From Tulasnella sp. 424 (taxonomy: Eukaryota; Basidiomycota; Agaricomycetes; Cantharellales; Tulasnellaceae): a stretch of DNA of 64,000 nucleotides. The notes beneath the pieces are model-generated. The model saw only the letters and a list, made by a program, of their open reading frames with translations, was not told the DNA's origin and ran no database searches. How positions within the stretch are numbered: the stretch's first letter is position 1; each line of letters opens with the position of its first letter. The stretch is taken from positions 3,480 to 67,479 of the forward strand of contig WSUB01000003.1 in the NCBI GenBank assembly GCA_019633425.1, written 5' to 3'. This document shows, piece by piece, positions 46,903 through 60,106 of this stretch. The translations under genes were made by a program, and so were the position numbers.

Positions 46903-49900
46903 TGGCGATTACGACTTGCTTTGACCTTGGGTGTACCGCAGGAATGAGGTAGATAGATTACGATACGAAGTTAGGGATGACTCACAGCTTATGCGGAGAG
47001 CGACGTTTTGATCTCAACCGGCAATGGATGATGCCAGTTTGACCAAATTGGATGGTCAAGCGCGAGGTTCGCGCTGAGCTGCTGACCCCTTGGATGCCGC
47101 TGAGGAAGAACGGGCGGCAGAGGGGAGGCAACGATGACTCCGGGGAAACGATTTAGTTTCACGAGAAGGGGTGGTGGGAGGAGGAAATAGGATTGACTCG
47201 GCTGCCCTCGTGTTTTATGCTTGAAATGAAGCCACGAGGCCATGGGAAACGCCAATGCTGGGTATGTTCAGAATCTGAGCTGCTAGCCCGCACCGATACT
47301 GGTTTAGCAGATCAACGAGCCCCAAGGTTGAGCACCTGCTTCCAATTCAGAGCCTCGTGATATCAGACATGCAATGCAACCTTCGGCCAGGAAATGGCAA
47401 ATAGAAGGCGACCATGAACACTCAATTCCGTCCACACCCACAACTTTGAATGACTGGCTGCTGAACGTTGGTCGACTTCAAGGCTATCTTCGAACGAGAC
47501 AATCAGAGCCAGTTGCAGGAAGGTTGGGAGCCGAAGAGTCGATGTTGAGTGACAATCGCCGAATACGAGGGGGGAAGGGCACGCATAGGCAAAGGTCGAT
47601 GGGTTTGGCGTATCCCAATGGTTGAGGGGACATGTAGATAACATTGAAGTAGTATTGAGGGATTGAGATGCTTCGGATAATCATCCTCCCTCCTTAAATA
47701 CCATCGAAGAAGGATACCCCGGTCGGCCGGTAATTCCGGGGGTTTGTGTGGGACCGGGAGATCTATCTCCTTAAATCAAAGTTGAAACGACTCTAAGGGT
47801 CACCACATCAGGATTCGCACACAGCAACCGACGAACAATCGGCAGTTAGCGATGAGAAATACTCAAGCATCGATGATATCTTGCAGGAGCCAGCTCTCTT
47901 GAAGCAACCCGACAAGACAACCAAGAACACGCCCCTCACAGGCGACGAACGCGCGGGAAGCACAGCAACCTCTTGCCCTAGAATACCCAGCGTCTTGAAA
48001 ACCAAGCTCGAGGCTATCTGCTGCCTTGTTCGGTTAACGCTGCTTTGGACCTATTCAATGGCATGTTCGGCCCATGCAATTTCCAGTTGAGACGAGAGAT
48101 GGGATAACCGGAACACATAACCAAGCACAAACGTCCTTGCGGGAATACCGAGGAGCTGAGTTGATGGGGATTGCATCTTGTGGGCAGCAAGATACTCTTC
48201 AGACTTTCAGGCTTGAGGTTGGAGGCTTGATAGGCTAGGGGACCGCAGCGCACGCAAATAGTCTCTACTGCCTGGATAGGCTACTTTCTTTTGGAGTTTC
48301 CGTCTCTGGCATGCCTCTTTGTGATCGATCTCATTTCGAGCAAGTATGGGGGGATGGACTATTGGGTGGTGCAAGTCGGCTAGGTGGTTGAGGCTGTTGA
48401 GGCTATTGGGGCTGTTGCTCTTGAAGACGAACCAACTTCACTCGGACTACGGAATGGCTAGGGACCAGCGCTGCTTCAAGCTTAAGCATGTATGAATATG
48501 CGTGAATTAAACTTGCCTGCTGTCTTTGCGCACCATCAGGCTGCGAGCACCAGGGTAAACCCCATTTGGGGTTATGCCTAGGTTACGAAACTGATGCCTG
48601 GCCATCTATATCGAGCCATGGAGATGCAATGTTTGGAGAACCGGCATGACATTACTTCGAGTCGTGGGTATTTGAAGGTGCCGGGGGCGTCGAGAGAAAC
48701 CAACACGGTGGTGGAGGAGATGGAGAGGACTGAATCCCAGACCAAACCGCAACGAGTTCCATAGACTCATGATCACATTCTATTCTAGACTGGTCCGGAG
48801 CTAGCTCACTTCCACTTACGCTACCTCCGCTCTGACTAATGCTGTCCAATTGACTGTCTCCTGCCCACATGGGCTTGTTTAATTGAATCTCTGTATGAGG
48901 CCTTGTGTCCCGCTCAGCTCTGGCAACCCGAGGCCCCAGCAACCTAAACCGCACAACCAGACCGTCCTGCGGCAAGCCTCTCACCCTCCATTCTTAGTAC
49001 ACCGGGATTCCTTTTCTTATACGCTCATAGGCTGGATAGCCCAACTAACCAAGAACATGCCTTCTACAGTGCGGTCCATATCGCAATTAAATGGAACACC
49101 GCGGTTGGTCTCGTCTCTCCCTTACCTTAAGATGGCATCATGTGGCTCTTCTCGTGGGCTATTGTCCTCCTGCCGTTGGGGAGCTCTTTGCATAGCAGCA
49201 AATTATAATATCATTGTATGATGTCGCTGACCGGTACTGCGGGTTTCAAGGTCGATGAGGTCGCAAATTTATCCATTAAGAACGTTGTTGAGCTGATTGG
49301 GACTATCCGCTGTCGCGTTGTGGAGGGTGCCGTCACTCTGTCTGGCTCGGCTAACGGTGCACGCGGCCTCCCCGCTTAAAACAGGACCCGCAACTCCACT
49401 CGCAGAACGCAGTCGTGGCAATGCTTGGTAATAAAAGACATACCATATGCTCTCTAATTCTCTGCCGGATGGTCCGAGTATCAATATATAGTATCCTATT
49501 GTTGCTCGACCCGCTGTAATGATCACGAGCCCCGGGAGACAAAGGTCGACTATTTTGCCCATACGACGCTGTGTGCTCGACTAGTTAGAACGGCTGAAGC
49601 TTTCCGCGAGATTCAATATCCGGCTGGCGACATTAGTTTGGCCCTTATCAACACGGTAGCCGTGACAGCCTGGCCGCCTCTGGCCTTAGAATGGCTCCGC
49701 TCAAAAGCATGAAATCAATACAAGAACCTTATAGGGAGGGATCCGGATACAAGGAAGCGTTAGCAAATGTTACCTCAGACCGTACGCAGCATCAGGAAGG
49801 TGAAAGAGCTGAAGTAGCTCTGCTAAATATGTGGCAGATTCCAAAAGCGAATGTGGACTGGCTTTCCGCTTCGAAATTTTCGACTTTGCGAACTTGCCAT

Positions 49901-50881
49901 CACCTGGGAAAACCTCCATCTGCTTATTTACATATCAAATCATTCCTCCTTTGCTTTTCGGTGCCCTAAATGTTGTCTCGTGTCGTGCTGCCTTTGAAAG
50001 CTCGAGGCGTCGAAACAATCCCCGTGCAATTCTTTGAGGCTCTCAAACGAGCCAAGATACCATCGTATTACCAATACGGACGTGTTATTCTGTGTTTGGA
50101 GGTCCAACTGAAGCTTCGGCACGACGGAGACCCTGTCCCCTCAGAGCTGGTGTTTAAGCCGCCCCGCGCGGAATCGGTCATCGTAATGAAACCGGTTGGC
50201 TCAGACCTCTCAGCACCCGAAAAATAAATATGTTCGTTTATCGCTATAAAATTAGGACCAAGCGAAGGCAATGCGGGCCAGACTCGAATAGATTCCCTGA
50301 CATTCGAGACTCCGAGTTTAGATGCTCTGGGAACGGCGCGATTACGACCAATCTCAAATGACGCGACAAGTTTATGGTACATTGCATAATATTTTCACTA
50401 TGTATCTATGGCCAATCGTTACGTTCACGACAGAGCTCTGGAGAACGTGACGTTGGACACAGGGAATAATCAACGGAAAGACGGATGACGCATGCGAGCA
50501 GAAAGATCCCGCAACCTGTATACAGGCTAACGCGAGCATATCCAACAGCCTTGAAAGTACATTTTACAACTTGGAGAGATGTAGAAAATCTGTTCCGGGT
50601 CTAGTGAAGCTCTGGCGATTGAGAATCCCGGTCCGCCTAGGGCGCGGGGAGGGCAGAAAGAAACTCTGTCTAAAATTCAAACCATACGTCGAGCAAGGGC
50701 CATTTACGGGCCCTCGAACTTCTGGATAATCTAATTCTGAGAGTATTTGACTCGAATGACTTTTCTAGTGACGTGATCGATCGCTTATTATTAGCAGGGC
50801 GTAGGGTCCATCAAGCGAAGGTCGAAACTCGTACCAATCTGCTTGCTTTATGATCGAATGAGGGGTCTCTGGATGTCTCCC
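46903..50881. other. gene-poor region
   Basis: Nearly 4 kb with only short frames. A low-complexity minus frame at 48652-48900 (Ser/Pro-rich) and a plus frame at 49970-50227 are the only ones that look remotely protein-like. A short run of three 9-base units related to GAGGCTGTT lies near 48390-48416. I see no transposon genes. Confidence 0.45.
49970..50227 (+). other. possible coding fragment, 85 codons
   Basis: An ATG-started frame with protein-like composition (GVETIPVQFFEALKRAKIP, YYQYGRVILCLEVQLKLRH). No family recognised and no clear upstream exon, so it may be a remnant or a chance frame. Confidence 0.22.
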
Positions 50882-51335
50882 TTATTCAATTATATATGAT
50901 CTGTTGTTATGATGAGCGGAGGTGCTTTGCGGTTGATGCGCCATCCTCGTTCCAACGTCAGACACCATATGCCCCTCGATGGGCCATCGTGCGCGGCGAA
51001 ACAATCCAATCGCTGCCCCAACCCGTCGTCCAAATTTGGCCAACATAGATGAACGATTCCTCTTCGGCGGTACTACGCTAACACTTGGCGATATATGAGC
51101 AGCAGCTTGCCGGTCGAGTGGGACCTGGACAGGTGCCATGATTAACGGAGAGTGAGGGAGTATAAACAATGTGTGTACTTACAGTCTCAGAGACGTCTAT
51201 GATATTCGCGGATGAAACTTGAGAGAGACCGATAACGGTTCCGGAATGCGTTGGGTCGCTCGGGGTATTGACGTGGTGGCGGGGCACCAGGTCCACCGTG
51301 ACAGTCAAGCGGATGGGAGAGGCATTAGCAGTCAT
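50882..51335 (-). CDS. hypothetical two-exon protein, 131 aa
   Basis: Exons 51335-51183 and 51124-50882 join in phase 0 across a 58-nt intron (gtaagt..gtccag). The product is hydrophilic. The N-terminal half is Thr/Val/Ser-rich (PIRLTVTVDLVPRHHVN); the second half is basic (VVPPKRNRSSMLAKFGRR, GLFRRARWP). No signal peptide or membrane helix. An additional upstream exon ending near 51424 is possible, because a good donor and acceptor exist there. No family recognised; the splice quality is the main argument. Confidence 0.4.
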
Positions 51336-51424
51336 TGAAGGGAGCTAAGATGGTGTATAAGAAACAGGAACGAACGGTTAGCATCGGAGATGTACTCGGT
51401 ATGGGAGGCGAACGAGCTTACACC

Positions 51425-52384
51425 TGATTCCGAGCACAGTGCCAAGGCTGGTCCTGCAGGCTACGAGTTTTCGGTGTCGATGCCTTTCCGTTTCCGGATG
51501 AGTGCTTCGAAACAGAGCCGTGAGCGATAAAATTGTCTATGGAAGTGGCTCGCCAAAGGGGGATTCGAATAAGGACTGACGAGAGGTGGTGAAGTGTCAG
51601 AGTGAATGGTTCCGATCTCCAGCCGGTCACACAGTTCCTTTTTGCCGTTTTGGCGGCTGCCTTGCACAGGCCCTACGTCGCAAAGTCCATGAAGAGCTCT
51701 GAATCTCATCCTTGGTACGAGAGAAAGTGTCTAGAGTCGGGGAATGGAGAGGCGTCGGTGCCCAGGACAGGTTATTTAGGGGCGATCCGGGTTGGGTTTA
51801 TTCGAACCTGTGACCGTCTGTCTCACAGTGTTATCACTTCTCAGCAATTGAGCCGGAGTATTTAGTGGACCGAATAAGGCGATGTGTAAACTGCTATTTC
51901 TCCATTTAGGAGATAGATGACCCTCTGGCCTATTTCCAACCATGACGAGGAACCACGATCAAGGAGGGAACTCGTGAGATGTTCGTCAGCGCCACAGGTG
52001 GCTTGACCCTCATTACGTCCACATCCATCTATACTTCCAAGCAAGTCAAAGGGTCGACAGTGAGATTGGGGCGAATCTGGGAACTCAACGGATGCTAGCC
52101 CCTATCCCGGGATTTGGACGGAGAGGGTGCCTCAAGTTCTATAAAGGAGGCCCAAAAGACATCATCTTGAAGGAAAATTAGTTCTCTCCACGACGGTCTC
52201 TTGAAAACTGTTCCCATAACTCTGGTCACAAAGCAAACGTTCGCCAAAGCTGGGTCTCCGGGTACAGGTGCCCATGAATCTGGAGCAAACAACTCATGTC
52301 TGGACTTAATCTTCAAAGCAAACGTCGCAAAATTCTCATCTGGAGTAGAATTACATTGAATGGGCTTTGATGGTGGAGCGAACA
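51425..52384. other. gene-poor stretch before the tandem repeat
   Basis: A minus frame at 52095-52430 (peptide words FATFALKIKSRHELFAPD, FVTRVMGTVFKRPSWREL) looks protein-like and overlaps the start of repeat copy A, but its upstream part is not clear. Nothing else is supportable. Confidence 0.3.
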
Positions 52385-52583
52385 TCATGTCGCTGCACTT
52401 GGTCCGATCGGCTCTGGAGACCCTCGTCACTCCCTTCCTAGCCGGGGTATAATTGTCACGAATTCAAGCAGAAAATAAACGTCGCTGCATTGTTTTAGGC
52501 CTAAAAGATGGGGGATAAAGGCTCGAGGCTCTGCATCAGAGCTCGATTAGATCGCTGGTGGGGAGCCGAGCGTTGTCAAGAGC

Positions 52584-52665
52584 GTGAAGTAACAAGCAGA
52601 GTGAAGATTCTCCGCCTGGTTCATCTGGAGAAGTAACTCATGGCTATCACTCGAGTACTAACCTT
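52584..52665 (+). repeat. 82-bp direct repeat left of the N run
   Basis: Identical to 52761-52842, the sequence immediately after the N run. Copy B (about 58304-58385) contains this sequence once and without interruption. Confidence 0.95.
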
Positions 52666-52760
52666 NNNNNNNNNNNNNNNNNNNNNNNNNNNNNNNNNNN
52701 NNNNNNNNNNNNNNNNNNNNNNNNNNNNNNNNNNNNNNNNNNNNNNNNNNNNNNNNNNNN
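52666..52760. other. assembly gap, 95 Ns
   Basis: Undetermined bases. Identical 82-bp ends flank it, so the two contigs probably overlap and the true gap length is zero or negative. Confidence 0.95.
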
Positions 52761-52842
52761 GTGAAGTAACAAGCAGAGTGAAGATTCTCCGCCTGGTTCA
52801 TCTGGAGAAGTAACTCATGGCTATCACTCGAGTACTAACCTT
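52761..52842 (+). repeat. 82-bp direct repeat right of the N run
   Basis: Base-for-base the same as 52584-52665. Confidence 0.95.
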
Positions 52843-53084
52843 GAGCAATCTGATAGCTCAGGGAGTAGCGGGCATTTTGTTGTGATTTTGAGTGAAAAGA
52901 GGATTCCCCGAAAAGTATGCCGAATCATACATGACCCGACGTTTAGTGACGAAAGGTCAGAGAGAATACAAATCCCAGCCATATCTGTTATTTTGATTTT
53001 CACAGTCTACCTTCACCTTCTAGGTAATACGTCGCCCTCCCACTCTGGGGGAGCCGAACCCTGTGTTGGCTTAATGCCAGAGAC

Positions 53085-53475
53085 TTCAAGCAGCTGACAG
53101 GGAACTCCAGCCGGTCCTGATTACAACAAGCCGCCACCAGCCTTTCTCACCGACTTTCAGAGAAGTTGCTCCACCTACGCTTACTACGGATGGGCTTGAT
53201 GATAATCCTGCGTTACCGCAGAAGCGACAAAACCGATTACTCGGAACCAATTGGGGCTCCCCTTCCCTCCCGGGCGTGTAAAGGTGACGCGTGCGAGTGA
53301 TATTCCACACCCCCTTGACCTTACTTAACCGCTCTCTGACACCAAACTTGCACTCATCCCAAGCAGCTGTTAAAAATCGAGCGGCGGGAAGCATATCGGA
53401 TTGAGACTCATCATCCCGACGGAAGAGGATCAATCTGCCATGGTAGCTGCCTCTCTTTCCTGATCTTATCTTCAA
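53085..53475 (-). pseudogene. exon-like segment of unknown family, copy A, frameshifted
   Basis: The minus frame reads LILFRRDDESQSDMLP, then FLTAAWDECKFGVRERLSK. Copy B has the matching IPFRWDDESQSDMLP block and continues GVEYYSHASSL. Copy A lacks one base just after KVKG, which throws it out of the frame that B keeps. Upstream at 53740-53800 another exon-like block (NNWIVWEDIQIVGK) occurs in A, while B has a stop in it. I do not recognise the family. Confidence 0.4.
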
Positions 53476-54018
53476 GGGCGTGATATTTTGCTCTCAAAGC
53501 GAACTTGCTCTCGGACGGGCTCTATAGCTCCTGCTACTACCGCTTCAAGGTATTGAGCTTCTGGCCGATTGAATGTCGAGCGCCATGTATTGCAGTACAC
53601 GCCAGTTTCCCGAGCCGATAGTCTCAAGATTAGGCTCCGACTTGAATGTATCACTAGCTCACCAAAAAATTCAGAATATACTCTTATACGGCATGACTTT
53701 CTCTTTGTGCGATGTAACTTACATTCGCAATTGCACCTTCCCGACAATCTGGATGTCCTCCCAGACGATCCAGTTATTGCCAGCTTTGAGACATGACTGC
53801 AAATAGATATAGCTTCAGATTAGGGAGAATATCAATGTCGAACATCTTATATTGTCTCCTCCTTCCTGTGAACTCGTTGCTTTTCGTACCGCATTGTACT
53901 TGCGGCCTGCCCATAGGCCCTCACCTGCGCGGGCCAGGGAACGAGTCAAGTCGGTGAGATATGCACCAGAAATACGTGATCACAGCGTCCCTATATTACC
54001 TTAAACTATCAAGTGTGA

Positions 54019-54099
54019 TTATGTAAGGTCGTTGATAGCGGCGAACAGCCCGGCGAAGATTGCCTTTGCAGAGAAATGTGACTCAGGGTCCACCACAAA
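54019..54099 (-). other. conserved terminal exon of unknown gene, copy A
   Basis: An acceptor-like AATAG precedes a 27-codon frame, FVVDPESHF..AGLFAAINDLT plus stop. Copy B (59553-59633) keeps the frame as FVVGPEFPSF..AGLFAAINDLA. Conservation of frame and stop between diverged copies suggests a real 3' exon. Upstream exons are not resolved. Confidence 0.35.
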
Positions 54100-54572
54100 C
54101 TATTTGAATTTGAACGGCGGCCATCATGAGAATTATCGAGTATCGAACAATGAATTCTGGATGGGATCAATACGAGGGGGACCTCGCCTCCTCTGGAACG
54201 TTGGTCGAGCCTGTTGAGTCGCACGATGAAACAATCGAAACTCTTTCCCCCTCTTCTACCCGAGCATGATATATATTGCAAGGTATTTCACAGTGAAGAT
54301 TCAGTAGTATGAGAAAAGGCAAGCAGAAGAGAAGAACAAGTCAATGGGAACTCGGAGATAACCGCCCTCGAAAAGCAGCGGGTAGCGCCGAGTTCGGGCG
54401 CATTCAATACGTATGTGTTAACATTTTTATCTTGGCATTGTGAGCCCCGAAAGCGATTACGTCTCGGCTTTTGTGACAGCTAGTTTTGTGATGGAAGTCG
54501 GGAGTCGGATCCACCACGCGGATTTAGATATCGACGTCATGCGAGTAACTTAGATGGCTCACATTCGGCCTT

Positions 54573-54882
54573 TTAGATAAGAGTCTGAAGCTGAGCTGCG
54601 GGAAGACGTCTCCAGAGTTCCGGGAGCACTATGGTCATCGCTACGCAGGCGGGCAGATACCAGATAAGGGGTCCGATCTGGTGCCAGGTAGCATCAAGCC
54701 CGTTTCGTGTCTGAGTATGAGATAAAGATTTTCGAAGTTCAGTTAGCGACTAGGGACGGCTTTCCGCATCCACGTACTGTAGGCGTAGCTGGTGCTCGGA
54801 TTGAAATGGGAAGAGATGGAACGGCTGACACCCCGTCAGCCCGGCGGCGACGTTGAATCGAAGATATCGCCACGTCCATTGC
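54573..54882 (-). CDS. 3' part of an unrecognised gene, copy A
   Basis: Two exons, 54882-54774 and 54710-54573, joined in phase 0 across a gtggat..ctcag intron of 63 nt. They read RYLRFNVAAGLTG, then IWYLPACVAMTIVLPELW and end QLQTLI. The last exon has the same length (138 nt) in copy B. The IWYLP..LPELW block is hydrophobic enough to be a membrane segment. The 5' part was not found, so the model is partial. No family recognised. Confidence 0.35.
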
Positions 54883-57800
54883 CTTGTTCAAAATGGCTAA
54901 ATCAAACCCTCTTAAGCAGGCTTTTCATGAGGGACATTAACGAGAGCTCTCGGCTGACAGTGTATTTTACGAGTAAATTTGCACTCGAACGGCCCACTAT
55001 GGGGGAGTTTTATTGCCGACTGACGCTAAGATAGCAGTGATGGATATCGGCTTGCGGCGATCCAAGATAGGCGATTTCGCAAGGGTCTATAATCAGCTGT
55101 CAGCGTAGGAACGGTGTATGAGGTCAACGGAGGATTCAGCAGATCTCGCCGCTCACAGAAACTTTTCGATCCTTACGGGATGGATCTATGGAGGGGAGAG
55201 AAAAAGGGGCGGGGGGATGCAGAGTGTTATACTCACCTTGCCCAACGCAACTAAAAGGCTATATGTCCGTGCAGAATATTCGAAGAGAAAGCCTCGCGCA
55301 AGGGCAGGAGGAAGGACCACCCCAAAATCTCACTCAGGATCAACCCCAAAGCAATCATCACGTGGGCCGGACGCGTATCACCGGTCATCTTCGGCGGGGC
55401 CCGCAGACTGCAGGGCAGAGAACGAAGAAGCTCGAAGGCGTGCGTTGGAAAGTAGTCAACTTCTAAATCTAGACTAGCTAGAGCAAGTCGGGCGGTGTCC
55501 GTGAAGTCGCTTTTGAGTGGAGCTGGACGTGTGTATAATGAAAGGGGATGTGAGATTCGCGATACATATGCCATCGCTCGGGCAAATGGTTTGGAAACAG
55601 TGTTGGAGGCGAAATGGAGATACCCCTTCAAAACCCATGAGCCCCTCCAGGATTTATACCATGAAAATGCATTGAAGTGGCAAGTTGAGATTTTCACAGC
55701 CGGACGGAGCTTATTCGGAGCGAAGTTGTCGACGCACGCCTTTGTGTGGGAAGGGGACATCTATCAGTCCCAATCAATAAGCCACTTTCAAATGGGGGAG
55801 AAAGGGGATAGGGACAAATGGTCTAAGGTGTCCAGTGACCCCGACGTATGTGGCATCCATCGATCCGTGTGATCATCAAGAGGCTCTCTGCTGGATCTCC
55901 AGCGGAACGTGGTCGTCGTTATGCAAACCTCACGATTCGTTGCGGGCATTCCGACGTTCGAACTTGGCGGCTTCAGTTGATCTCCAGCTTGGAAACAGAA
56001 GAAAAGAGCATCAAGCCCATTTGGGTGGCAAGCGGTGCGTAGTGAGGTGCCAGCACATTGCCATTCATTCCTGTCCAGGCTCATGCGAGCCCAAGTACTT
56101 GGCGGCGCTCTGCTCAAAGACAGCTATGAACGAAGTCGATGCACTACAGTTTAGCCCATATTGGACATGTTTCTGTCCCATTGAACAAGTGTCGTCCAGC
56201 CAACGGCGGCACCAGCAGGCTCTCGAATAATGTTCGATGGCATCGGATTTGGTATCGACCAAAGTCCAATGGCAACATAAACACATAGAAAAAACAGGCA
56301 ACGTTTTTATCACCGTTAACTTCTCTGGATGGTCCACTTTCGTGACTGTTGGGATTGGACTGGGCCAGACAAAACGTTGTTCGCTGCTGCGAGCTGGACG
56401 ACGGCAGAAGGCTGGTGAAACTTGACGATAATATCCAAGCATCCCGGTTATATGGACTCAAGAGGGAAAAAGAGATCTCTGGGGCCAGGCATGAGCTGCA
56501 GCTTGGTGTTGCCAAACTGCTCTTTGTCGCGACGTTGCTGTTCGCAGCCTTGCATCATTCCATTCCTCCTTCACAACCCTAAGCGGGAACACCACCATAG
56601 AAATACTGTATCGCAGAAATAAGTGCTATGAAGCATGAGTCGCCGTGAAAGGCTGCAAAACACCAGAGGATGTAGGGAAACCACCCAGCTATCCCTTGTC
56701 CTCGTCTTTAGCGAGAGGTCAAGCTACAACCAGTATTTTCCGGAGACGATTCAGAGGAGCATCAGAGCAGGATGCCAGTGTGCTAGCTTGCAGAAGCTCT
56801 TGAACTGAGGTGTCGTTGGCGATAGAGGGAGTACTGGTAGTTTGGGCGGATTGGGAATCAGCCTGGAATAGAACCACTTCCCATGCTTCAATTTATCAGC
56901 TTTCCGAACTTTCTGTTCACAACCACTGGCCACTTTCGCACCCGCCGGTAGTCATAACGGCAGTTCCTATAGCATCTCGTAACTAGCATCTCGACCGAAA
57001 TCTTCTGAAAGGGCTTGGACGGTATCTGCCTGTTCATTAACGGGTGTCCCGACCTCGTATTTCTGAACCTCAATCAGGACCTAGATGGCCCACTACCAGG
57101 CGCTTTCAACAAATTTCAATAGAGATTCTGTTTTCTAATCGGTAAGCCAAAGTGGACTCGATCCGACGCTGCTCAAGCTCTAGCCAACAAGGATTGAGGC
57201 AGGAACAGTCGTGTCGTGCGCTTCCGCCTCTACCGCGCAAACCACGCTCGAGCAATCTCTATCTAACGAAATTCTGCGCCTCCTGTGGTAAGAGGTCCTT
57301 GAGCTGCCCGTCCAAGTGTCCCGTCCAAGGTCCTTGGCTAGTTTTACCAGCTACACCATTCCATTGTCCCATCTTGAGCCCCTAATCTCGGACAAGTGGG
57401 TAGTCTAACGGGTTTCTGCCGACTCTCAGCTAACCGACCGCTTCCGGGTGAACCGGTATCAGACACCCGGACATAATTTCCATGTATGGCCATCCGAAAC
57501 GTAACTTCAACCAGCTCATATATCCATATCTGGTTCCCTTCCCCCATTTGGAGACCGCAGCTTCCTCTGAGTTGGAAACCGCGTCAACCCGCCAGAAGGC
57601 GACGCTTTCGGGAGTTTTACGACCCCGCTCAGCGAGGGAATAACAAATTTCTTGGCTACGGTACCTTATCTTCTTCATACCGCTTATCTTTGGGCTGGTG
57701 TCTGAATGGTGCTCACCAATTGGGCGTAAGGCATGTCGCGAGAACAGACGCCGAGGTGCCATGATAGCTCCCCTAATCACTTAAATACTCAAACCCCCAT

Positions 57801-58688
57801 CATTCTATTCATCTACAACAGAGCTGTATTTAGACTAAACCTCTCGATATTCAAGATAGTGATTGTTAAGGAACCCCAGTTCAAGTGCGATACCGACGTC
57901 GATGCCACTACCCCGCTCCGCCACGAGAATATCTGCTTGCCGGGACTCAATGCGTTTTCCTCCAATATCCCCGTCAAATCACGGAAGATAGGCCTGTATT
58001 TCGAGAACAGATACATTTACGTAGTTATGTTCAACTGGACTTGTGGAAATCATTCTTTTGGGCTGTTGGCGGCCAGAATATAGGGTTTGATGCTGTAGCG
58101 AACATCGTGGCGCTGCACTTGGTCTGATCGGCTCTGGAGACCCTCATCACTCCCTTCCTAGCCGGGGTGTAATTGTCACAAATTCAAGCAGAAGATAGAC
58201 GCCGCTGTACTATTGTAGGCCCAAAAGATGGGGGATGAAGGCTCTAGGCTCTGCCTCAGGGCTCGATTTCATCGCTGGTGGGGAGCCGAGCGTTGTCGAG
58301 AACGTGGAGTAACAAGCAGAGTGAAGATTCTCCGCCTGGTTCATCTGGAGAAGTAACTCATGGCTATCACTCGAGTACTAACCTTGACCAATCTGATAGC
58401 CCAGGGAGTGGCGGGCATTTGTTGTGATCTTGAGTGAGAAGAGGATTCCCCGAAAAGTATGCCGAATCATACATGACCGACGTTTAGTGACGAAAGATCA
58501 GAGAGAGAACAAATCCCAGCCATATCTATTATTTTGATTTTCACAGTCTACCTTCACCTTCTAGGTAATACGTTACCTTCTCACTCTGGGGGGAGCCGAA
58601 CCCCGTGTTGGCTTAATGTCAGAGACTTCAAGCAGCTGACAAGCAAATATAGCCGGTCCTGATTACAACAAGACGCCACCAGCTTTTC

Positions 58689-58973
58689 TCACCTACTTTC
58701 AGAGAAGTTGCTCCACCTACACTCACTACGGATGGCTTTATGGTAATCTCGCGTTACAGCAGAAGCGACAAAACCGATTGCTCGTGACCAATTGGGGCTC
58801 CCTTCCCCCTCGGCGTGCAAAGATGACGCGTGCGAGTAATATTCCACACCCCCGTTGACCTTCCCTAGCCACTCCCTAATACCAAGCTCGCACTCACCCC
58901 AAGCAGTTGTTGGAAGTCGGGCGACAGGAAGCATATCGGATTGAGACTCATCGTCCCAGCGAAAGGGGATCAA
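58689..58973 (-). other. exon-like segment of unknown family, copy B
   Basis: A minus frame of 94 codons (IPFRWDDESQSDMLPVAR, GVEYYSHASSLHAEGEG, WSRAIGFVASAVTRDYHK) stays open where copy A is frameshifted. The upstream block matching NNWIVWED in A contains a stop here, so the whole gene is probably not intact in either copy. Confidence 0.35.
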
Positions 58974-59552
58974 TCTGCCATTGTAGCTGCTTCTCTGTCT
59001 CTTGGCCTTATCATCAAGGACTTGTTGTTTTGCTCTCGAGACGAACTTGCTCTTGAATGGACTCCTGCTACCATGGCTCTAAAGTGTTGAGCTTCTGGCC
59101 GATCGGATGTCGAGCGCCATGTATCGCAGTATACCTCATTTTCCTAAGCCGACAGGCTCAAGGTATGCCTCCAACTGGGATGCATCACTATCTCGCCAAA
59201 TACTTCATAATATACTCTTATTCGGCTTGTCTTCCTCTTTGTGCGATGTAACTTACATTCGCAATTGCACCTTCCCGACAATCTGGACGTCCTCCCTAGA
59301 CAATCCAGTTATTGTCAGCTTTGAGACATGACTGTGAATAGATCTAGTTTCATATTAGGGAAAATACCAATGCCGACCATCTTATATTTCTCCTCCTTCC
59401 TGTGAACTCGTTGCTTTTCGTACCACATTGTACTTGCGGCCTTCCCTTAGGCCTCCACCTGCGCGAGCCAGGAAACCAGTCAAGTCGGCGAGATATGCGC
59501 CATAAATACGGGATCAAAACGTCTCAATACCACATTAAACAATCAAGCGTGA

Positions 59553-59633
59553 TTATGCAAGGTCGTTGATAGCAGCGAACAACCCGGCAAGGAACACCTT
59601 TGCAAATGAAGGGAACTCAGGGCCCACTACAAA
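59553..59633 (-). other. conserved terminal exon of unknown gene, copy B
   Basis: Counterpart of 54019-54099, same length, reading FVVGPEF..AGLFAAINDLA then stop. Confidence 0.3.
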
Positions 59634-60106
59634 ACGGGAACTATACAGTTTCAACGACGGCCGTCATGAGCATTAGCGATTATCAAGCGATGAACTCTGG
59701 ATGGAGTCAGCGCTCCAAGGAGACCTCTCGTCCTCTTGAACGTTGGTCGAGCGTGTCAAGTCGCACAATGAAACGAAGGAAGCTCTTTCCCACTTTTCAA
59801 TCCGATCACAACATGCAACGCAAACGACTTCAGAGTGGGCATTCATTACTATGAGAAAGGACAAGCAGAAAAGAAAACAATTTAATGAGAACTCGGAGGT
59901 AACCGCTCTCGAAGTAAAGCGAGTACCGCCGAGTCCGCGCGCAATTTGGTACCTATGTGTTAACATTTTTTATGTGAGCCCTGACCACGATCGCTTCTCG
60001 GCTGTTGGGGTAGTTAGTTATGCGATGGAAGTCGGGGGTCACATCTACTCCGTGGCGTTAGAGCTCACCATCATACGAGTAACTTAAGTGGCTTACAATA
60101 GGCCTT

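Larger units (their letters stand above)
52385..57720. repeat. diverged tandem duplication, copy A
   Basis: This block aligns with 58105-63215 along its length in the same order and direction. Anchors are CGCTGCACTTGGTC (52391/58111), GTCGAGCGCCATGTAT (about 53576/59108), GCCCGGCGGCGACGTTG and ATATCCGGC-type sequence near the end. In stretches compared by eye, substitutions are mostly transitions, with scattered small indels. After removing the N run and the 82-bp flanking duplicate the unit is about 5.1 kb, the same as copy B. It holds several minus-strand exon-like segments of unknown family. Confidence 0.8.

Noticed and set aside
55251..55760. 169-codon minus frame in repeat copy A as an intact gene
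   Set aside because: The matching part of copy B is out of frame and the sequence lacks any family trait. A chance or decayed frame is as likely.
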